A stretch of DNA of 36,964 nt from Clostridiales bacterium (GCA_003149835.1 QAMX01000077.1:1-36964), one strand, 5' to 3'; numbered from the stretch's first letter, positions 8,141-17,325 are shown. Numbers and translations are program-made. The notes: generated from the letters alone by a model not told the origin.

Positions 8141-10294
8141 TTGGCAAAGCTCGTCATCGTAGAATCGCCGGCCAAGGCGAAAAGCATAGGCAAATATTTG
8201 GGGCGCGGCTACGAGGTCGTCGCCTCGATGGGGCATTTGCGCGACCTGCCCAAGAGCACGCTCGGCGTCGACGTCGACAACGACTTTGAGCCGAGGTATA
8301 TCCCCATCCGCGGCAAGGACAAAACCATCAAGGAAATCAAGGGCAAGGTCGCCAAGGCGAGCGCCGTTTACCTCGCCACCGACCCCGACCGCGAGGGCGA
8401 AGCGATCTCCTGGCACCTCGCGGCGCTGCTGAATATCGATCTCACCGAAAAAAACCGCGTCACCTTTAACGAGATCACCAAAAACGCCGTCACGGCGGGC
8501 ATCAAGAATACGCGCACGGTCGACCTCAACCTCGTCGACGCTTATCAGGCGCGGCGCGTGCTCGACCGCATCGTGGGCTATAAGCTCAGCCCTCTGCTCT
8601 GGAAAAAGGTCAAGAAGGGTCTGAGCGCCGGCCGCGTCCAGTCCGTCGTCACCAAGCTGATCGTCGACCGCGAAAACGAGATCCGCGCTTTCAAGCCGGA
8701 GGAATACTGGACCATCGATATGCTCTGCGCGCCGGAGGCAAATCCCGACCGCGAGTTTACGGCGCACTACTTCGGCCTCTGCGAAACCGGCAAAAAAGAG
8801 GAGCTGCACTCACAGGCGGACGCCGAGCGCGTGCTCGCCGCCGCGGAGGGCGCAGTCCCTGTGCTGCTGGCGCAGCGCAAAAAAGACCGGCTCAGAAACC
8901 CCTCGCCCCCGTTTATCACCTCGACGCTCCAACAGGAGGCGTCGCGCCGTTTCTCCTTCGGCTCCAAAAAGACCATGAAGCTGGCGCAGGATCTCTATGA
9001 GGGGCAGAACATCGCCGGTCACGGCCTCACCGGCCTCATCACTTATATGCGAACCGACTCGCTGCGGCTCTCCGAGGAGATCACCGACGACGCGCGCGCT
9101 TATGTCGAGCAGCGCTTCGGCAAGGACTATCTCCCCGCCGCCAAGCGCGTGTTCAAGACCAATAAAAACGCGCAGGACGCGCACGAAGCCATCCGCCCGA
9201 CTCAGGTCGATCTGACGCCGGAGCTGGTCAAGCCCGACCTCGCGCCCGACCACTGGAAGCTCTACAAGCTGATCTGGGAGCGCTTCATCGCCTGTCAGAT
9301 GAGCGCCGCCGTCTACGATACCGTCGCTCTCGACATCGGCGTCAACGGTTATCTCTTCCGCGCCAACGGAAAAACGCTGAAATTCGCCGGCTTTACGGCT
9401 TTGTATGAGGATACCGTCGAGGATTCCGCCCGCAGCGACGAGGCGGAGGGCGCGCTTCCCAAGCTGGCCGACAACGAGCCGCTTGTCAAGAAAAGCGTCA
9501 CGCCGTCGCAGAAGTTTACGCAGCCGCCCCCGCGCTACACCGAGGCGTCGCTGATCCGCACGATGGAGGAAAAAAACATCGGCCGCCCGTCCACGTATTC
9601 GCCGACCATTTCGACCATCACTGAGCGCGAATACGTCGCGCGCGACGGCAAATCGCTGTATCCGACCCAGCTCGGCGAGGTCGTCACCGGCCTGATGGTC
9701 GATAAATTCGCCGACATCATGGACGTCGGCTTTACGGCGCATATGGAGGAGGAGCTCGACGAGGTCGAGGACGGCAAGACCGCGTGGCGCGGCGTCGTCC
9801 GCGATTTCTATTCCGGTTTTTCGCAGGAGCTGGCGACGGCGGAAAAGGAGCTCGAAGGCGTGGATATGAAGGTGCCCGATCCGGTCACCGACGTGCTCTG
9901 CGAGAACTGCGGCCGCAACATGGTCATTAAGTCCGGCCGCTACGGCAAGTTTCTCGCCTGTCCGGGCTACCCCGAATGCAAATTTACCAAGCCGCTCGCG
10001 CAGGAGACGCCGGGCATCTGCCCGCTCTGCGGCGCCAAGGTCATGGAACGCAAATCGAAAAACGGCAATAAGTATTACGCCTGTGAGAAAAACCCCGGCT
10101 GCGGCTTCATGACGTGGGACAAACCGCTGTCCGAGCTCTGCCCGACCTGCGGAAAGCCGCTGTTCCGCCGCTATACGCGCGAGGAGAAAAAGATTTACTG
10201 CCCTATGCCGGGCTGCGGCTACGAGCGCGAGTATAAGCCGCGCGGCAAGGCCAAGCAGACCGAGAGCGGCGCGCCGGAGGGCGCGGAGCTGTGA
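8141..10294 (+). CDS. topA: DNA topoisomerase I (type IA)
   Basis: I choose the TTG at 8141, giving 717 residues that begin (M)AKLVIVESPAKAK, the usual TopA N-terminus; an in-frame ATG at 8075 lacks a ribosome binding site. The TOPRIM domain is at the N-terminus (ESPAKAK, then TDPDREGE). The catalytic tyrosine is Y302 in TYMRTDS. The C-terminus from C587 onward has three four-cysteine zinc ribbons. The enzyme relaxes negative supercoils by breaking one strand through a 5'-phosphotyrosine link. The upstream site is weak, so the start is the least certain part. The stop overlaps the trmFO start by four bases. Confidence 0.97.
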   Translation: MAKLVIVESPAKAKSIGKYLGRGYEVVASMGHLRDLPKSTLGVDVDNDFEPRYIPIRGKDKTIKEIKGKVAKASAVYLATDPDREGEAISWHLAALLNIDLTEKNRVTFNEITKNAVTAGIKNTRTVDLNLVDAYQARRVLDRIVGYKLSPLLWKKVKKGLSAGRVQSVVTKLIVDRENEIRAFKPEEYWTIDMLCAPEANPDREFTAHYFGLCETGKKEELHSQADAERVLAAAEGAVPVLLAQRKKDRLRNPSPPFITSTLQQEASRRFSFGSKKTMKLAQDLYEGQNIAGHGLTGLITYMRTDSLRLSEEITDDARAYVEQRFGKDYLPAAKRVFKTNKNAQDAHEAIRPTQVDLTPELVKPDLAPDHWKLYKLIWERFIACQMSAAVYDTVALDIGVNGYLFRANGKTLKFAGFTALYEDTVEDSARSDEAEGALPKLADNEPLVKKSVTPSQKFTQPPPRYTEASLIRTMEEKNIGRPSTYSPTISTITEREYVARDGKSLYPTQLGEVVTGLMVDKFADIMDVGFTAHMEEELDEVEDGKTAWRGVVRDFYSGFSQELATAEKELEGVDMKVPDPVTDVLCENCGRNMVIKSGRYGKFLACPGYPECKFTKPLAQETPGICPLCGAKVMERKSKNGNKYYACEKNPGCGFMTWDKPLSELCPTCGKPLFRRYTREEKKIYCPMPGCGYEREYKPRGKAKQTESGAPEGAEL

Positions 10295-11601
10295 CCGGCG
10301 TCACCGTCATCGGCGCGGGGCTTGCCGGCTGCGAGGCGGCGCTGCAATGCGCGCGCCGCGGCGTCCCCGTCACGCTGATCGAACAAAAACCCAAAGCCCG
10401 CACGCCGGCGCACCGTTCCGACGGCTTCGCCGAGCTGTGCTGCTCCAACTCGCTGCGCAGCGGCTCGCGCACCAACGCGGTCGGGCTTCTCAAATACGAG
10501 CTGGCGCTGATGAACAGCGTCGTCATGGAAGCCGTCGAGCAGACGCGCGTCGCAGCCGGCGGCGCGGTCGCCGTGGACCGTCAGCGCTTTTCAGACTTTA
10601 TCACCCATGCCGTCCGCTCGCACCCTCTGATCACCGTCGTCTGCGAGCAGGCTGCGGCGATCCCTGCCGAGGGACGGGTGATCATCGCCACCGGCCCGCT
10701 GACGGACGGGGCGCTGTATGAACAGATCCGTGATTTTTTCGGCGGCAGCGGCTATCTGAGCTTTTTTGACGCCTCCGCGCCGCTCATCGACGTTCATTCC
10801 ATCGATATGGAAAAGACGTATTTGGCCTCGCGCTACGACAAGGGCGACGCCGACTATATCAACTGTCCGCTCGAAAAGGACGAATATCTCGCCTTTTGGC
10901 GCGCTCTCTGCACCGCCGAGGAAGCGCCGGTGCATGAATTCGAGGACGCGCGCGTCTTTGAGGGCTGTATGCCGGTGGAGACGATGGCGCGCCGCGGCGA
11001 GGATACGCTGCGCTTCGGGCCGCTGAAACCGGTCGGGCTTTTGAACCCGCATACCGGCAAAACGCCCTACGCCGTCGTCCAGCTCCGCCGCGACAACAGC
11101 GCCGGAACCGTCTATAACATGGTCGGGTTTCAGACGCATCTGAAATTCGGCGAGCAGAAGCGCGTTTTTTCGATGATCCCCGGCCTGGAAAACGCTGAAT
11201 TTTTGCGTTTCGGCGTTATGCACAGAAATTCCTATATCGACTCGCCGCGCCTCTTAGACGGCTTCTACCGCGCCCGCAAGGATCCGCGCCTCTCCTTTGC
11301 CGGACAGTTCACCGGCGTCGAGGGCTATGTCGAATCCGCGGCCTCCGGCCTGTACGCGGGCGCCGCGGCCGCCGCCGAGCTGCTGCACGGCCGCCTGCCG
11401 GAGCCCCTCCCCCGCTCAACGGCGACCGGGGCGCTGGCCGCCTATGTCAGCGACGAGGCCGTGACGGAATTCCAGCCGATGAACGTCAATTTCGGCATCA
11501 TCGACGGCAGCGGCATCCGCGCTAAGGGAAAAGCGGCGCGTTTAGAAGCGATCGCCGACCGCGCGCTGCGCATCGTCGCGGAGAGCGAATTTGCGCGCTG
11601 A
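10291..11601 (+). CDS. trmFO: Methylenetetrahydrofolate-tRNA uracil-54 methyltransferase TrmFO
   Basis: The 436-residue flavoprotein begins at a GTG overlapping the topA stop. It has the FAD-binding GAGLAGCEAA motif (8-17), the CSNSLRS motif with C51, and EGCMPVE with C226. These cysteines match the two functional cysteines described at almost the same positions in Bacillus TrmFO. It makes 5-methyluridine at position 54 of tRNA using methylene-tetrahydrofolate and reduced FAD. The topA-trmFO pair is a conserved Firmicute arrangement, and the GTGA overlap suggests translational coupling. Length is normal. Confidence 0.97.
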   Translation: MTGVTVIGAGLAGCEAALQCARRGVPVTLIEQKPKARTPAHRSDGFAELCCSNSLRSGSRTNAVGLLKYELALMNSVVMEAVEQTRVAAGGAVAVDRQRFSDFITHAVRSHPLITVVCEQAAAIPAEGRVIIATGPLTDGALYEQIRDFFGGSGYLSFFDASAPLIDVHSIDMEKTYLASRYDKGDADYINCPLEKDEYLAFWRALCTAEEAPVHEFEDARVFEGCMPVETMARRGEDTLRFGPLKPVGLLNPHTGKTPYAVVQLRRDNSAGTVYNMVGFQTHLKFGEQKRVFSMIPGLENAEFLRFGVMHRNSYIDSPRLLDGFYRARKDPRLSFAGQFTGVEGYVESAASGLYAGAAAAAELLHGRLPEPLPRSTATGALAAYVSDEAVTEFQPMNVNFGIIDGSGIRAKGKAARLEAIADRALRIVAESEFAR

Positions 11602-11666
11602 GCATTGAACCGTTCCACAGCGGCGAGGAATCCGGCCGCGCGCCGGCATGACAGAAGGAAGTAGAT

Positions 11667-12689
11667 ATGAAAATTATCGTTGACACAATGGGCAGCGACA
11701 ACGGCTGCGCCGAGCTGACAAAGGGCGTCATCGACGCCGTTCGGGAATACGGAATCGACGCCGCAGTGGTCGGAGACGAAACCATCGTCGCGCCGCTTGT
11801 GGCGGACGCCGGACTCACCGACCGGATCAAAATCGTCCACGCGCCGCTGTTTGTAACGATGGAGGACGATCACAACGTCGTCATCCGGGGCGAAAAAACA
11901 AAGGCTTCCATGGTCGTCGCCATGAAGCTGCTGGCGGACGGCGGCGGAGACGCGGTTGTCACGGCCGGAAACACCGGCGCGACCATCACCGCCGCAACGC
12001 TCTATATCAGCCGGATCCGCGGCATTCGCCGCGCCGCGCTCGCGCCGATTCTCCCGCTTGGCCGCAACGGCGTGCTGCTGATCGACAGCGGAGCCAACAT
12101 CGCCTGTACGCCCGAGCATCTGCTGCAATTCGCCTATATGGGTTCCTACTATATGCGGTTTGTGCTCAACCGCGGCGACGGCGAAGCGCCGCGCGTCGGC
12201 TTGCTGAACATCGGCGCGGAAAGCCACAAGGGCGACGAACTGCATCAGAACGCCTATGTGCTGCTGAAAGCCGCCGGAGATAGCGGCTCGCTGAACTTCG
12301 TCGGCAACGTCGAGGGGCGCGACCTGCCTTTCGGCGCGGCGGACGTCTTAGTGGCGGACGGTTTTTCCGGCAACGTGTGTTTGAAATCGGTCGAGGGCAT
12401 CGGTCAATTTTTCGGCCGCGAGCTGAAACGGGCGATGTATTCGTCCCTACGCGCGAAATTGGGCGCGCTGCTTTTGAAAAGCAGCCTCACGCCGCTGCGA
12501 AAGACCATGAATTACAAAGAGATCGGCGGTTCGCCGCTGATCGGCATTTCAGCGCCCGTGATTAAGTCGCACGGTTCCGCCGACGCCTTTACGATGAAAA
12601 ACGCCATTCGCCAGGCAAAGCTCTATGTCGAGGGCGACATCATCCATCGGATTTCTGAAAATATCGATCGCATGAAGGCTTCGCAGTGA
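11667..12689 (+). CDS. plsX: Phosphate acyltransferase PlsX
   Basis: The 340-residue protein starts with KIIVDTMGSDNG, the PlsX N-terminal signature, and carries a GNTGATITAA segment and the late DGFSGNVCLKS motif. It converts acyl-ACP to acyl-phosphate for phospholipid synthesis at the membrane surface. An AGAAGGAAG site precedes the ATG. The gene is followed by a promoter and acpP, giving the plsX-acpP-rnc order common in bacteria, but the fabD/fabG genes that often lie between are absent here. No rpmF or yceD gene precedes it; the neighbour is trmFO. Confidence 0.97.
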   Translation: MKIIVDTMGSDNGCAELTKGVIDAVREYGIDAAVVGDETIVAPLVADAGLTDRIKIVHAPLFVTMEDDHNVVIRGEKTKASMVVAMKLLADGGGDAVVTAGNTGATITAATLYISRIRGIRRAALAPILPLGRNGVLLIDSGANIACTPEHLLQFAYMGSYYMRFVLNRGDGEAPRVGLLNIGAESHKGDELHQNAYVLLKAAGDSGSLNFVGNVEGRDLPFGAADVLVADGFSGNVCLKSVEGIGQFFGRELKRAMYSSLRAKLGALLLKSSLTPLRKTMNYKEIGGSPLIGISAPVIKSHGSADAFTMKNAIRQAKLYVEGDIIHRISENIDRMKASQ

Positions 12690-12738
12690 GTTGACAGGAA
12701 AATCTTTTGTTGATTCTGCCTAAATTGGTATTTTCCTC

Positions 12739-12767
12739 TTGACAAATCGGCTAAAAGAAATTATTAT
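12739..12767 (+). promoter_or_regulatory. Sigma-A promoter of acpP-rnc
   Basis: A perfect TTGACA (12739-12744) and TATTAT (12762-12767, 5 of 6) are separated by 17 bases. Just upstream an 8-bp inverted repeat (12696-12703 with 12730-12737) could be an operator or the end of the plsX transcript. The leader to acpP is about 120 bases. Confidence 0.88.
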
Positions 12768-12894
12768 CATAATGCAAATTGCCTGCGGCCGCAAAGAGAA
12801 TCCGCGCCTCCTCCATAAAAGCGCGCCAAGTGTTTTCCGTTTCGGCCGTCAGACGCATCATACATTCATTTTAAAATAAAAAGGAGTTTTTTTC

Positions 12895-13125
12895 ATGGTG
12901 TTTGAGAAAGTTCGCGGCATTATCTGCGACAAGTTTGCGGTTGACGAGGATCAGGTGACGATGGAAACGTCGTTCAAGGGCGATCTGAACGCCGATTCTC
13001 TTGATATGGTGGAAATCGTCATGGCGCTCGAAGAGGAATTCGACATCGGCGAAATCGACGAGGACGCCGTAGCCGGCATTGAGACGGTCGGAGACGCGGT
13101 CAACTTCATCTCCAACGTCCTATGA
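12895..13125 (+). CDS. acpP: Acyl carrier protein
   Basis: This 76-residue, strongly acidic protein has the ACP four-helix pattern with the DSLDMVE motif; S35 is the phosphopantetheine attachment serine. It carries growing fatty acyl chains and supplies acyl groups to PlsX, whose gene is immediately upstream. An AAAAGGAG site precedes the ATG. Its stop overlaps the rnc start (ATGA), linking translation of the two. The separate promoter at 12739 explains how acpP can be expressed above the level of plsX. Confidence 0.97.
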   Translation: MVFEKVRGIICDKFAVDEDQVTMETSFKGDLNADSLDMVEIVMALEEEFDIGEIDEDAVAGIETVGDAVNFISNVL

Positions 13126-13850
13126 GCCGCGCGGCCGAGCCGGAGCTTGAAAAAATTCTCGGACACCGCTTTGCCACCCCCGCCCTGCTGACGACGGCGC
13201 TGACGCACAGCTCTTACGCCAACGACCTGCGCGCAAAGGAGCTGCCCTGCAACGAGCGGCTCGAATTTTTAGGCGACTCCGTGTTGAATCTGGTGACGGC
13301 GGAATACCTGTTCACCAGGTTTTCCCACCGATCGGAGGGCGAGCTGACGAAGGCGCGCGCTTCTATCATCTGCGAGGCCTCCTGCCATGAGATCGCCGAG
13401 GAGCTTTCTCTCGGCCGTTTCCTCTATCTCGGCCGGGGCGAAGAGCAGAGCGGCGGGCGGCAGCGCGTTTCGACGCTCGCCGACGCGCTGGAAGCGGTTG
13501 TCGCCGCGCTGTATCTTGATGCCGGGCTTGAGGAAGCGCGGCGTTTTCTCACGCCGTTTATCGAAAAACGCGTCCACGCCGTCATGCAGGAGCTGTTTTT
13601 CAAGGATTATAAGACTGCGCTCCAGGAAATCGTTCAAAAAAACAAGCAGGAAACGCTGAAATATGTGCTGACCGGAGAGTCCGGTCCCGCGCATGCCAAG
13701 CATTTTACCGTGACGCTGTATCTCAATTCCAACCCCATCGCTACCGGCGAGGGGCACAGCAAAAAGGAAGCGGAGCAGAACGCCGCATACGCCGCGTTGG
13801 AGCTGATGGGCGAGCGCCCGGCGAGACGCGGCGAAGACGCGGCGCATTGA
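13122..13850 (+). CDS. rnc: Ribonuclease III
   Basis: The 242-residue enzyme has the RNase III signature [12 protein letters not shown] (44-55) and the second acidic cluster [13 protein letters not shown] with D121 and E124. A double-stranded RNA-binding domain spans about 163-235 and ends in the [13 protein letters not shown] helix. It cuts double-stranded RNA, including rRNA precursors. Start is the ATG overlapping the acpP stop. Length is typical. In many Firmicutes smc and ftsY follow; here the next gene is a radical SAM protein. Confidence 0.97.
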   Translation: MSRAAEPELEKILGHRFATPALLTTALTHSSYANDLRAKELPCNERLEFLGDSVLNLVTAEYLFTRFSHRSEGELTKARASIICEASCHEIAEELSLGRFLYLGRGEEQSGGRQRVSTLADALEAVVAALYLDAGLEEARRFLTPFIEKRVHAVMQELFFKDYKTALQEIVQKNKQETLKYVLTGESGPAHAKHFTVTLYLNSNPIATGEGHSKKEAEQNAAYAALELMGERPARRGEDAAH

Positions 13851-14190
13851 TCCCCCGGCCGGGCTCCGCATATCCCGCCGCCGTTTTCCTGAACCGGCGC
13901 AGCCTTTTTTGCTTTTCCGACGGCTTTTTTCGCCATTGGTTTCCTCTCTGACGGTCATACGGCTTTTTCTGTATCATCCGCAGCAGCCGTTCAACCGGTT
14001 TCACTCCCCCCCAGAATCTCCGTGTACCGCGCGCCTGTTGATTGAAAGGGCCTCTCCCGGCCAAGCACAGAACCCGCCGCGGCGAGAACCCATGACCGGC
14101 TCAATTCCGACGTTCTCTGTTTGTCCTGCCGGCACGGAGCCGCAGAATGCGTTTAACCGTATCATATGAGTTCAGGAGGATCACAAAAAA
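13851..14190. other. Gene-free stretch between rnc and the radical SAM gene
   Basis: I see no supported gene. A weak hairpin (13876-13880 with 13895-13899) a few bases before a T-run at 13905-13910 may end the acpP-rnc transcript. Short open frames here lack ribosome binding sites and family motifs. No clear promoter for the next gene is visible. Confidence 0.5.
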
Positions 14191-15228
14191 ATGGCGAAAC
14201 GCTCGATCATTCCGGTTTTTATTCCACACGCCGGCTGCCCAAACGGCTGTATCTTCTGTGATCAGCGCGCCATCACCGGCCGGATATCGGTGCCCTCGTT
14301 TTCAGACGTGTCAAGCCGGATCGCATCGGCGCTCGCCCAGCTGCCGCCGGATGCGCCCGCGCCTGAGCTGGCCTTTTACGGCGGCAGCTTTACGGCGCTT
14401 GATCCCTCGCAGCAGCTTGGTTATCTTCGCGCCGCCCAGCCGTTTTTGCAATCGGAGCGGATCTCTTCGATCCGCGTTTCGACGCGGCCCGACGCCATCG
14501 GCGATTCCGAGCTGAGTCTGCTCGCCTCCAACGGCGTCAAAACCATTGAGCTGGGCGCTCAATCGATGGACGATGAGGTTCTTCGCCGCGCGATGCGCGG
14601 CCACACGGCCATGGATACGGAGAAGGCCGCCCGGCTCGTCAGGGAGTCCGGATTCTCTCTTGTGTTGCAGATGATGGCCGGCCTGCCCGGCGACAGCTTC
14701 GATATCGTTTGGCAGTCCGCCCGCCGGATCGCCGCTTTACGGCCGGACGCCGTCCGCATTTACCCTGTCGTGGTGCTCCGCGGAACGCCTCTCTTCGATC
14801 TGTGGCAAAGCGGCGGCTATGCGCCGTTATCGGTCGAGGACGCCGTGCCGCTCTGCGCGGCGCTGATCGACATGTTCTGGCGGGAAAGCATCCCGATCAT
14901 CCGCATCGGCCTCAACCCCGACGAGGCGCTCGCCTCTGAGGTCGCAGCAGGCGCATATCATCCGGCGTTGGGCGAGCTCTGTTATTCGCGGTGGTATCTC
15001 GACCGTATCCGCGCGCAGCTCGCGCTGCTGGCGCCGGTCGAAGAGGTCTGCATATGCGTCCATCCGTCGCGCATTTCCGTCGCTGTCGGCCAGCGTCGCC
15101 GCAACATCGACGCTCTGAGACAAGAGTTTCCCTCGCTTCGGAAGCTCGCCGTCCGTCCGCATGACCGCGGGCTCGACGAGCTGTTCATTTTACAGCCGGA
15201 TAATCACCAAGAGAACCTCTTTGCATAA
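14191..15228 (+). CDS. Elp3-like radical SAM protein without a GNAT domain
   Basis: The 345-residue protein has the radical SAM cluster CPNGCIFC (C16, C20, C23), a CxxxCxxC spacing, right at the N-terminus. It continues with FYGGSFTAL, ELGAQSMDDEVL and MAGLPGDS, all typical of the Elp3/COG1243-related family. The C-terminus (from about 220) fits the accessory domain found after the barrel in this group. The GNAT acetyltransferase domain of true Elp3 is missing. Such short homologues sit next to rnc in many Clostridia. A tRNA or other RNA modification role is plausible but unproven. AGGAGG precedes the ATG by about 11 bases. Confidence 0.9.
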   Translation: MAKRSIIPVFIPHAGCPNGCIFCDQRAITGRISVPSFSDVSSRIASALAQLPPDAPAPELAFYGGSFTALDPSQQLGYLRAAQPFLQSERISSIRVSTRPDAIGDSELSLLASNGVKTIELGAQSMDDEVLRRAMRGHTAMDTEKAARLVRESGFSLVLQMMAGLPGDSFDIVWQSARRIAALRPDAVRIYPVVVLRGTPLFDLWQSGGYAPLSVEDAVPLCAALIDMFWRESIPIIRIGLNPDEALASEVAAGAYHPALGELCYSRWYLDRIRAQLALLAPVEEVCICVHPSRISVAVGQRRRNIDALRQEFPSLRKLAVRPHDRGLDELFILQPDNHQENLFA

Positions 15229-15240
15229 TATGTAAATGAA

Positions 15241-15266
15241 AGACCGCGCCGATAAAGCGCCGGTCT
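15241..15266 (+). terminator. Possible weak terminator after the radical SAM gene
   Basis: A 6-bp stem (15241-15246 with 15261-15266), extended by three more pairs past a bulge, lies 12 bases after the stop codon. Only a short T-run follows, so it may be a weak terminator or a processing hairpin before the next gene. Confidence 0.4.
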
Positions 15267-15293
15267 CCGTTTACAGGCAAGGAGGTTATAATT

Positions 15294-16106
15294 TTGCCGG
15301 ATAACAGAATTTCAAACAGCTGCGGAAAAGATTCCGTCTGTATCCAGACGCGAAAGGTTTACGACGCCTGCCGCAGTCAGGATTGCCTCGAGGATCTCCG
15401 CGTTCTTCTGACAAACGAAAGCCAGGCCATTCTCGAAAGAGCGATCAACGTAAAACCCAAAACGGCGTCAATTTTGTGGACATATGTTGATGTTGAGCCC
15501 GTCCCCTTTAACGACGGCTTCTATACGGTTGACGCCAAGCTTTTCTACCGCATCACTGCCGACGCCTTCTGCGGCATCGGCAGGCCCGTCGAGATCGAGG
15601 GGCTTGCGACGTTTGACAAGCGCGCGATCCTGTACGGCAGCGAGGGCAAGGCCAAAACGTTCTCCTCGCAGATGGTGGCGACGTCGAGCGAAGACATTCA
15701 GCTCCGCCCCAGAACGAATCTGCCGATCGCGACGATCGAGGCCGTTGATCCCATCGTGCTGTCCACACGGGTCGTCGAGCCGTGCGACCACTTCTGCGGC
15801 TGCGAAACCTGCTGCTGCGGCGAGGTTCCCGATGCGATCTGCACCTGCTTCCGTTCGCCGTTTGCGACGGGCGACAACTGCCGCCGTCTGTATGTCACGC
15901 TCGGCCAGTTCTCGATCATGCGCTTGGAGCGCGACACGCAGCTGCTGATCCCCAGCTTCGACTACTGCATTCCGGAAAAGGAGTGCCCGAGCACCGTCGA
16001 CGGCGACGTCTGCGACATGTTCTCGCGCTTCCGTTTCCCGACCAACGAGTTTTTCCCGCCGGACAACGGCGCGGATCACGACTGCGGCTGCGGCTGCAAA
16101 AAGTAA
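15294..16106 (+). CDS. Conserved-looking Cys-rich protein of unknown function
   Basis: The 270-residue product starts at a TTG with an excellent AAGGAGG site 6 bases upstream. It has 20 cysteines in three groups: an N-terminal set (C10, C16, C26, C31) around a KVYDACRSQDCLEDLRV stretch, a central cluster beginning PCDHFCGCETCCC, and a C-terminal DCGCGCKK tail. There is no signal peptide and no transmembrane helix. The middle part appears beta-rich. My impression is that related proteins occur in many Clostridia and may be spore-coat or exosporium components, but I cannot confirm that from sequence. Metal binding or disulfide cross-linking are other options. A strong terminator follows. Confidence 0.85.
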   Translation: MPDNRISNSCGKDSVCIQTRKVYDACRSQDCLEDLRVLLTNESQAILERAINVKPKTASILWTYVDVEPVPFNDGFYTVDAKLFYRITADAFCGIGRPVEIEGLATFDKRAILYGSEGKAKTFSSQMVATSSEDIQLRPRTNLPIATIEAVDPIVLSTRVVEPCDHFCGCETCCCGEVPDAICTCFRSPFATGDNCRRLYVTLGQFSIMRLERDTQLLIPSFDYCIPEKECPSTVDGDVCDMFSRFRFPTNEFFPPDNGADHDCGCGCKK

Positions 16107-16120
16107 ACCGTCCCATTGGA

Positions 16121-16158
16121 AAAAGCAGGAGACGCGGCGCGTCTCCTGCTTTTGTTTT
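16121..16158 (+). terminator. Strong Rho-independent terminator of the Cys-rich gene
   Basis: A 15-bp perfect stem (16121-16135 with 16139-16153) with a 3-base loop is followed by TTTTGTTTT. The stem is A-rich on the left and T-rich on the right, so it can also work on the minus strand. Confidence 0.93.
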
Positions 16159-16210
16159 CACCCGATACCATGCGCTTGCGGACGGCTGCATACCGTCCGA
16201 GCCATTGTAG

Positions 16211-16241
16211 CCCGGCCTATTTTCACCCGGCCTATTTTTCA
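16211..16241. repeat. Tandem duplication of a 15-base unit
   Basis: Two adjacent copies (16211-16225 and 16226-16241, the second with one extra T) begin CCCGGCCTATTTT. The function is unknown; it may be a simple slippage duplication. Confidence 0.7.
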
Positions 16242-16328
16242 AATGAAGAGATCGGTTTTCCGCGGCCATTCGTCCTCCTCCGCGGGCCGCCCGCTCAACA
16301 GCCATCCGCGCCTTGCCGCCGCGCCCCG

Positions 16329-17240
16329 TCACCTGATCCGCCGGACGGGCACGGCCAGCTTGGCGCCCTTTTCCGCGCAGGCGCCGAAATTAAAGGCGGG
16401 CGCGGCGGCATACGCGAACGCATAGCCGAACTGCTCCGGCTCATACCTTTCCAGCGCCTCGAAAACGCCTCCGATCGCCTCTCCGTACGCGCTCTCGTCT
16501 TCAAACGGCGCGCTTTGGAAATACAGCATCTCACACGCTTCCAGCTCGGCGAGCTCGCAGCCATCGGGAACGCCGCCGCCATAGCCGAGCGGAAGCTCCA
16601 CGCCGGAGGCGACCGCCGAATACCCTTCCTTTTGCAGAAAGGCCGGCAGCGTCAGAATGGCGGCCGTGTCAAACTTTTCCGGAATGCTGTTGAAGAGCCC
16701 ATTCCAATCGCAGCCCACCTCCTCGCAGTAATCCCAATAGCCGGTGGCTCGCCGCGACCGCAGCAGCAGAAGCTTTCGCTTCGGCCGCTGTACGGGCGTC
16801 ACCATGCATAAAAACGTCTCTTTCTTCATCACGGGTTCCTCCTTTTGATACAGATGGGCGTAATAGGCGTCGACCGGATACTGGACGAACAGAGGAATCG
16901 GCGTGTGCTCCCGCTGATAGCGGCTGGGAGCCACTCCGAAGGCGCTTTTGAAAGCTCTTGTAAACCCCTCGTGCGTCTGGTATTCCGAGGCCAGCGCGGT
17001 ATCGAGCACCGAGCGATCCGGATCCAACAGCGTCTCCGCGCTCGCCGAGAGCCGGACGGCGCGGATATACTCCTGCGGCGTCCGCCCCGTCAGCTCTTTG
17101 AAAATCCGGTCGGCGTGCCGTTTTGAATACCCGGCCGCCCCGTACAGCCCGTCCATACAGACGGTTTCGTCCGCAGCATGCGCGCGGATATAGGCCTGCA
17201 TCCGCGTGACCGCCTCGATTTTTTCCCACCGCTGTGACAA
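16329..17240 (-). CDS. AraC-family regulator with a GyrI-like effector-binding domain
   Basis: The 303-residue protein has an N-terminal AraC-type double helix-turn-helix (about 8-110; the second ends GFTRAFKSAFGVAPSRYQ). A GyrI-like ligand-binding domain follows (about 135-303). This DNA-binding-first order matches the Rob/BmrR-like effector-binding regulators that sense small, often hydrophobic or cationic molecules. The start is probably the TTG at 17240; an ATG at 17201 is an alternative. The gene appears to stand alone, so its target is not evident; the upstream GtrII-like gene is on the same strand, 85 bases away. No efflux pump gene lies nearby. Confidence 0.88.
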   Translation of the reverse strand: MSQRWEKIEAVTRMQAYIRAHAADETVCMDGLYGAAGYSKRHADRIFKELTGRTPQEYIRAVRLSASAETLLDPDRSVLDTALASEYQTHEGFTRAFKSAFGVAPSRYQREHTPIPLFVQYPVDAYYAHLYQKEEPVMKKETFLCMVTPVQRPKRKLLLLRSRRATGYWDYCEEVGCDWNGLFNSIPEKFDTAAILTLPAFLQKEGYSAVASGVELPLGYGGGVPDGCELAELEACEMLYFQSAPFEDESAYGEAIGGVFEALERYEPEQFGYAFAYAAAPAFNFGACAEKGAKLAVPVRRIR

Positions 17241-17264
17241 TTTTGTCCGCCGCCTTTCTCATTG

Positions 17265-17273
17265 AGTATACCA
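17265..17273 (-). promoter_or_regulatory. Probable extended -10 promoter of the AraC-family gene
   Basis: On the minus strand TGGTATACT gives an extended -10 (TGn plus TATACT, 5 of 6). No good -35 is found at 17 bases, so confidence is modest. Confidence 0.5.
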
Positions 17274-17325
17274 CGCCGCCGCTCGCATTTCTTGACGCAG
17301 ACGGACAATTTTTTTCCGCCGGCGT

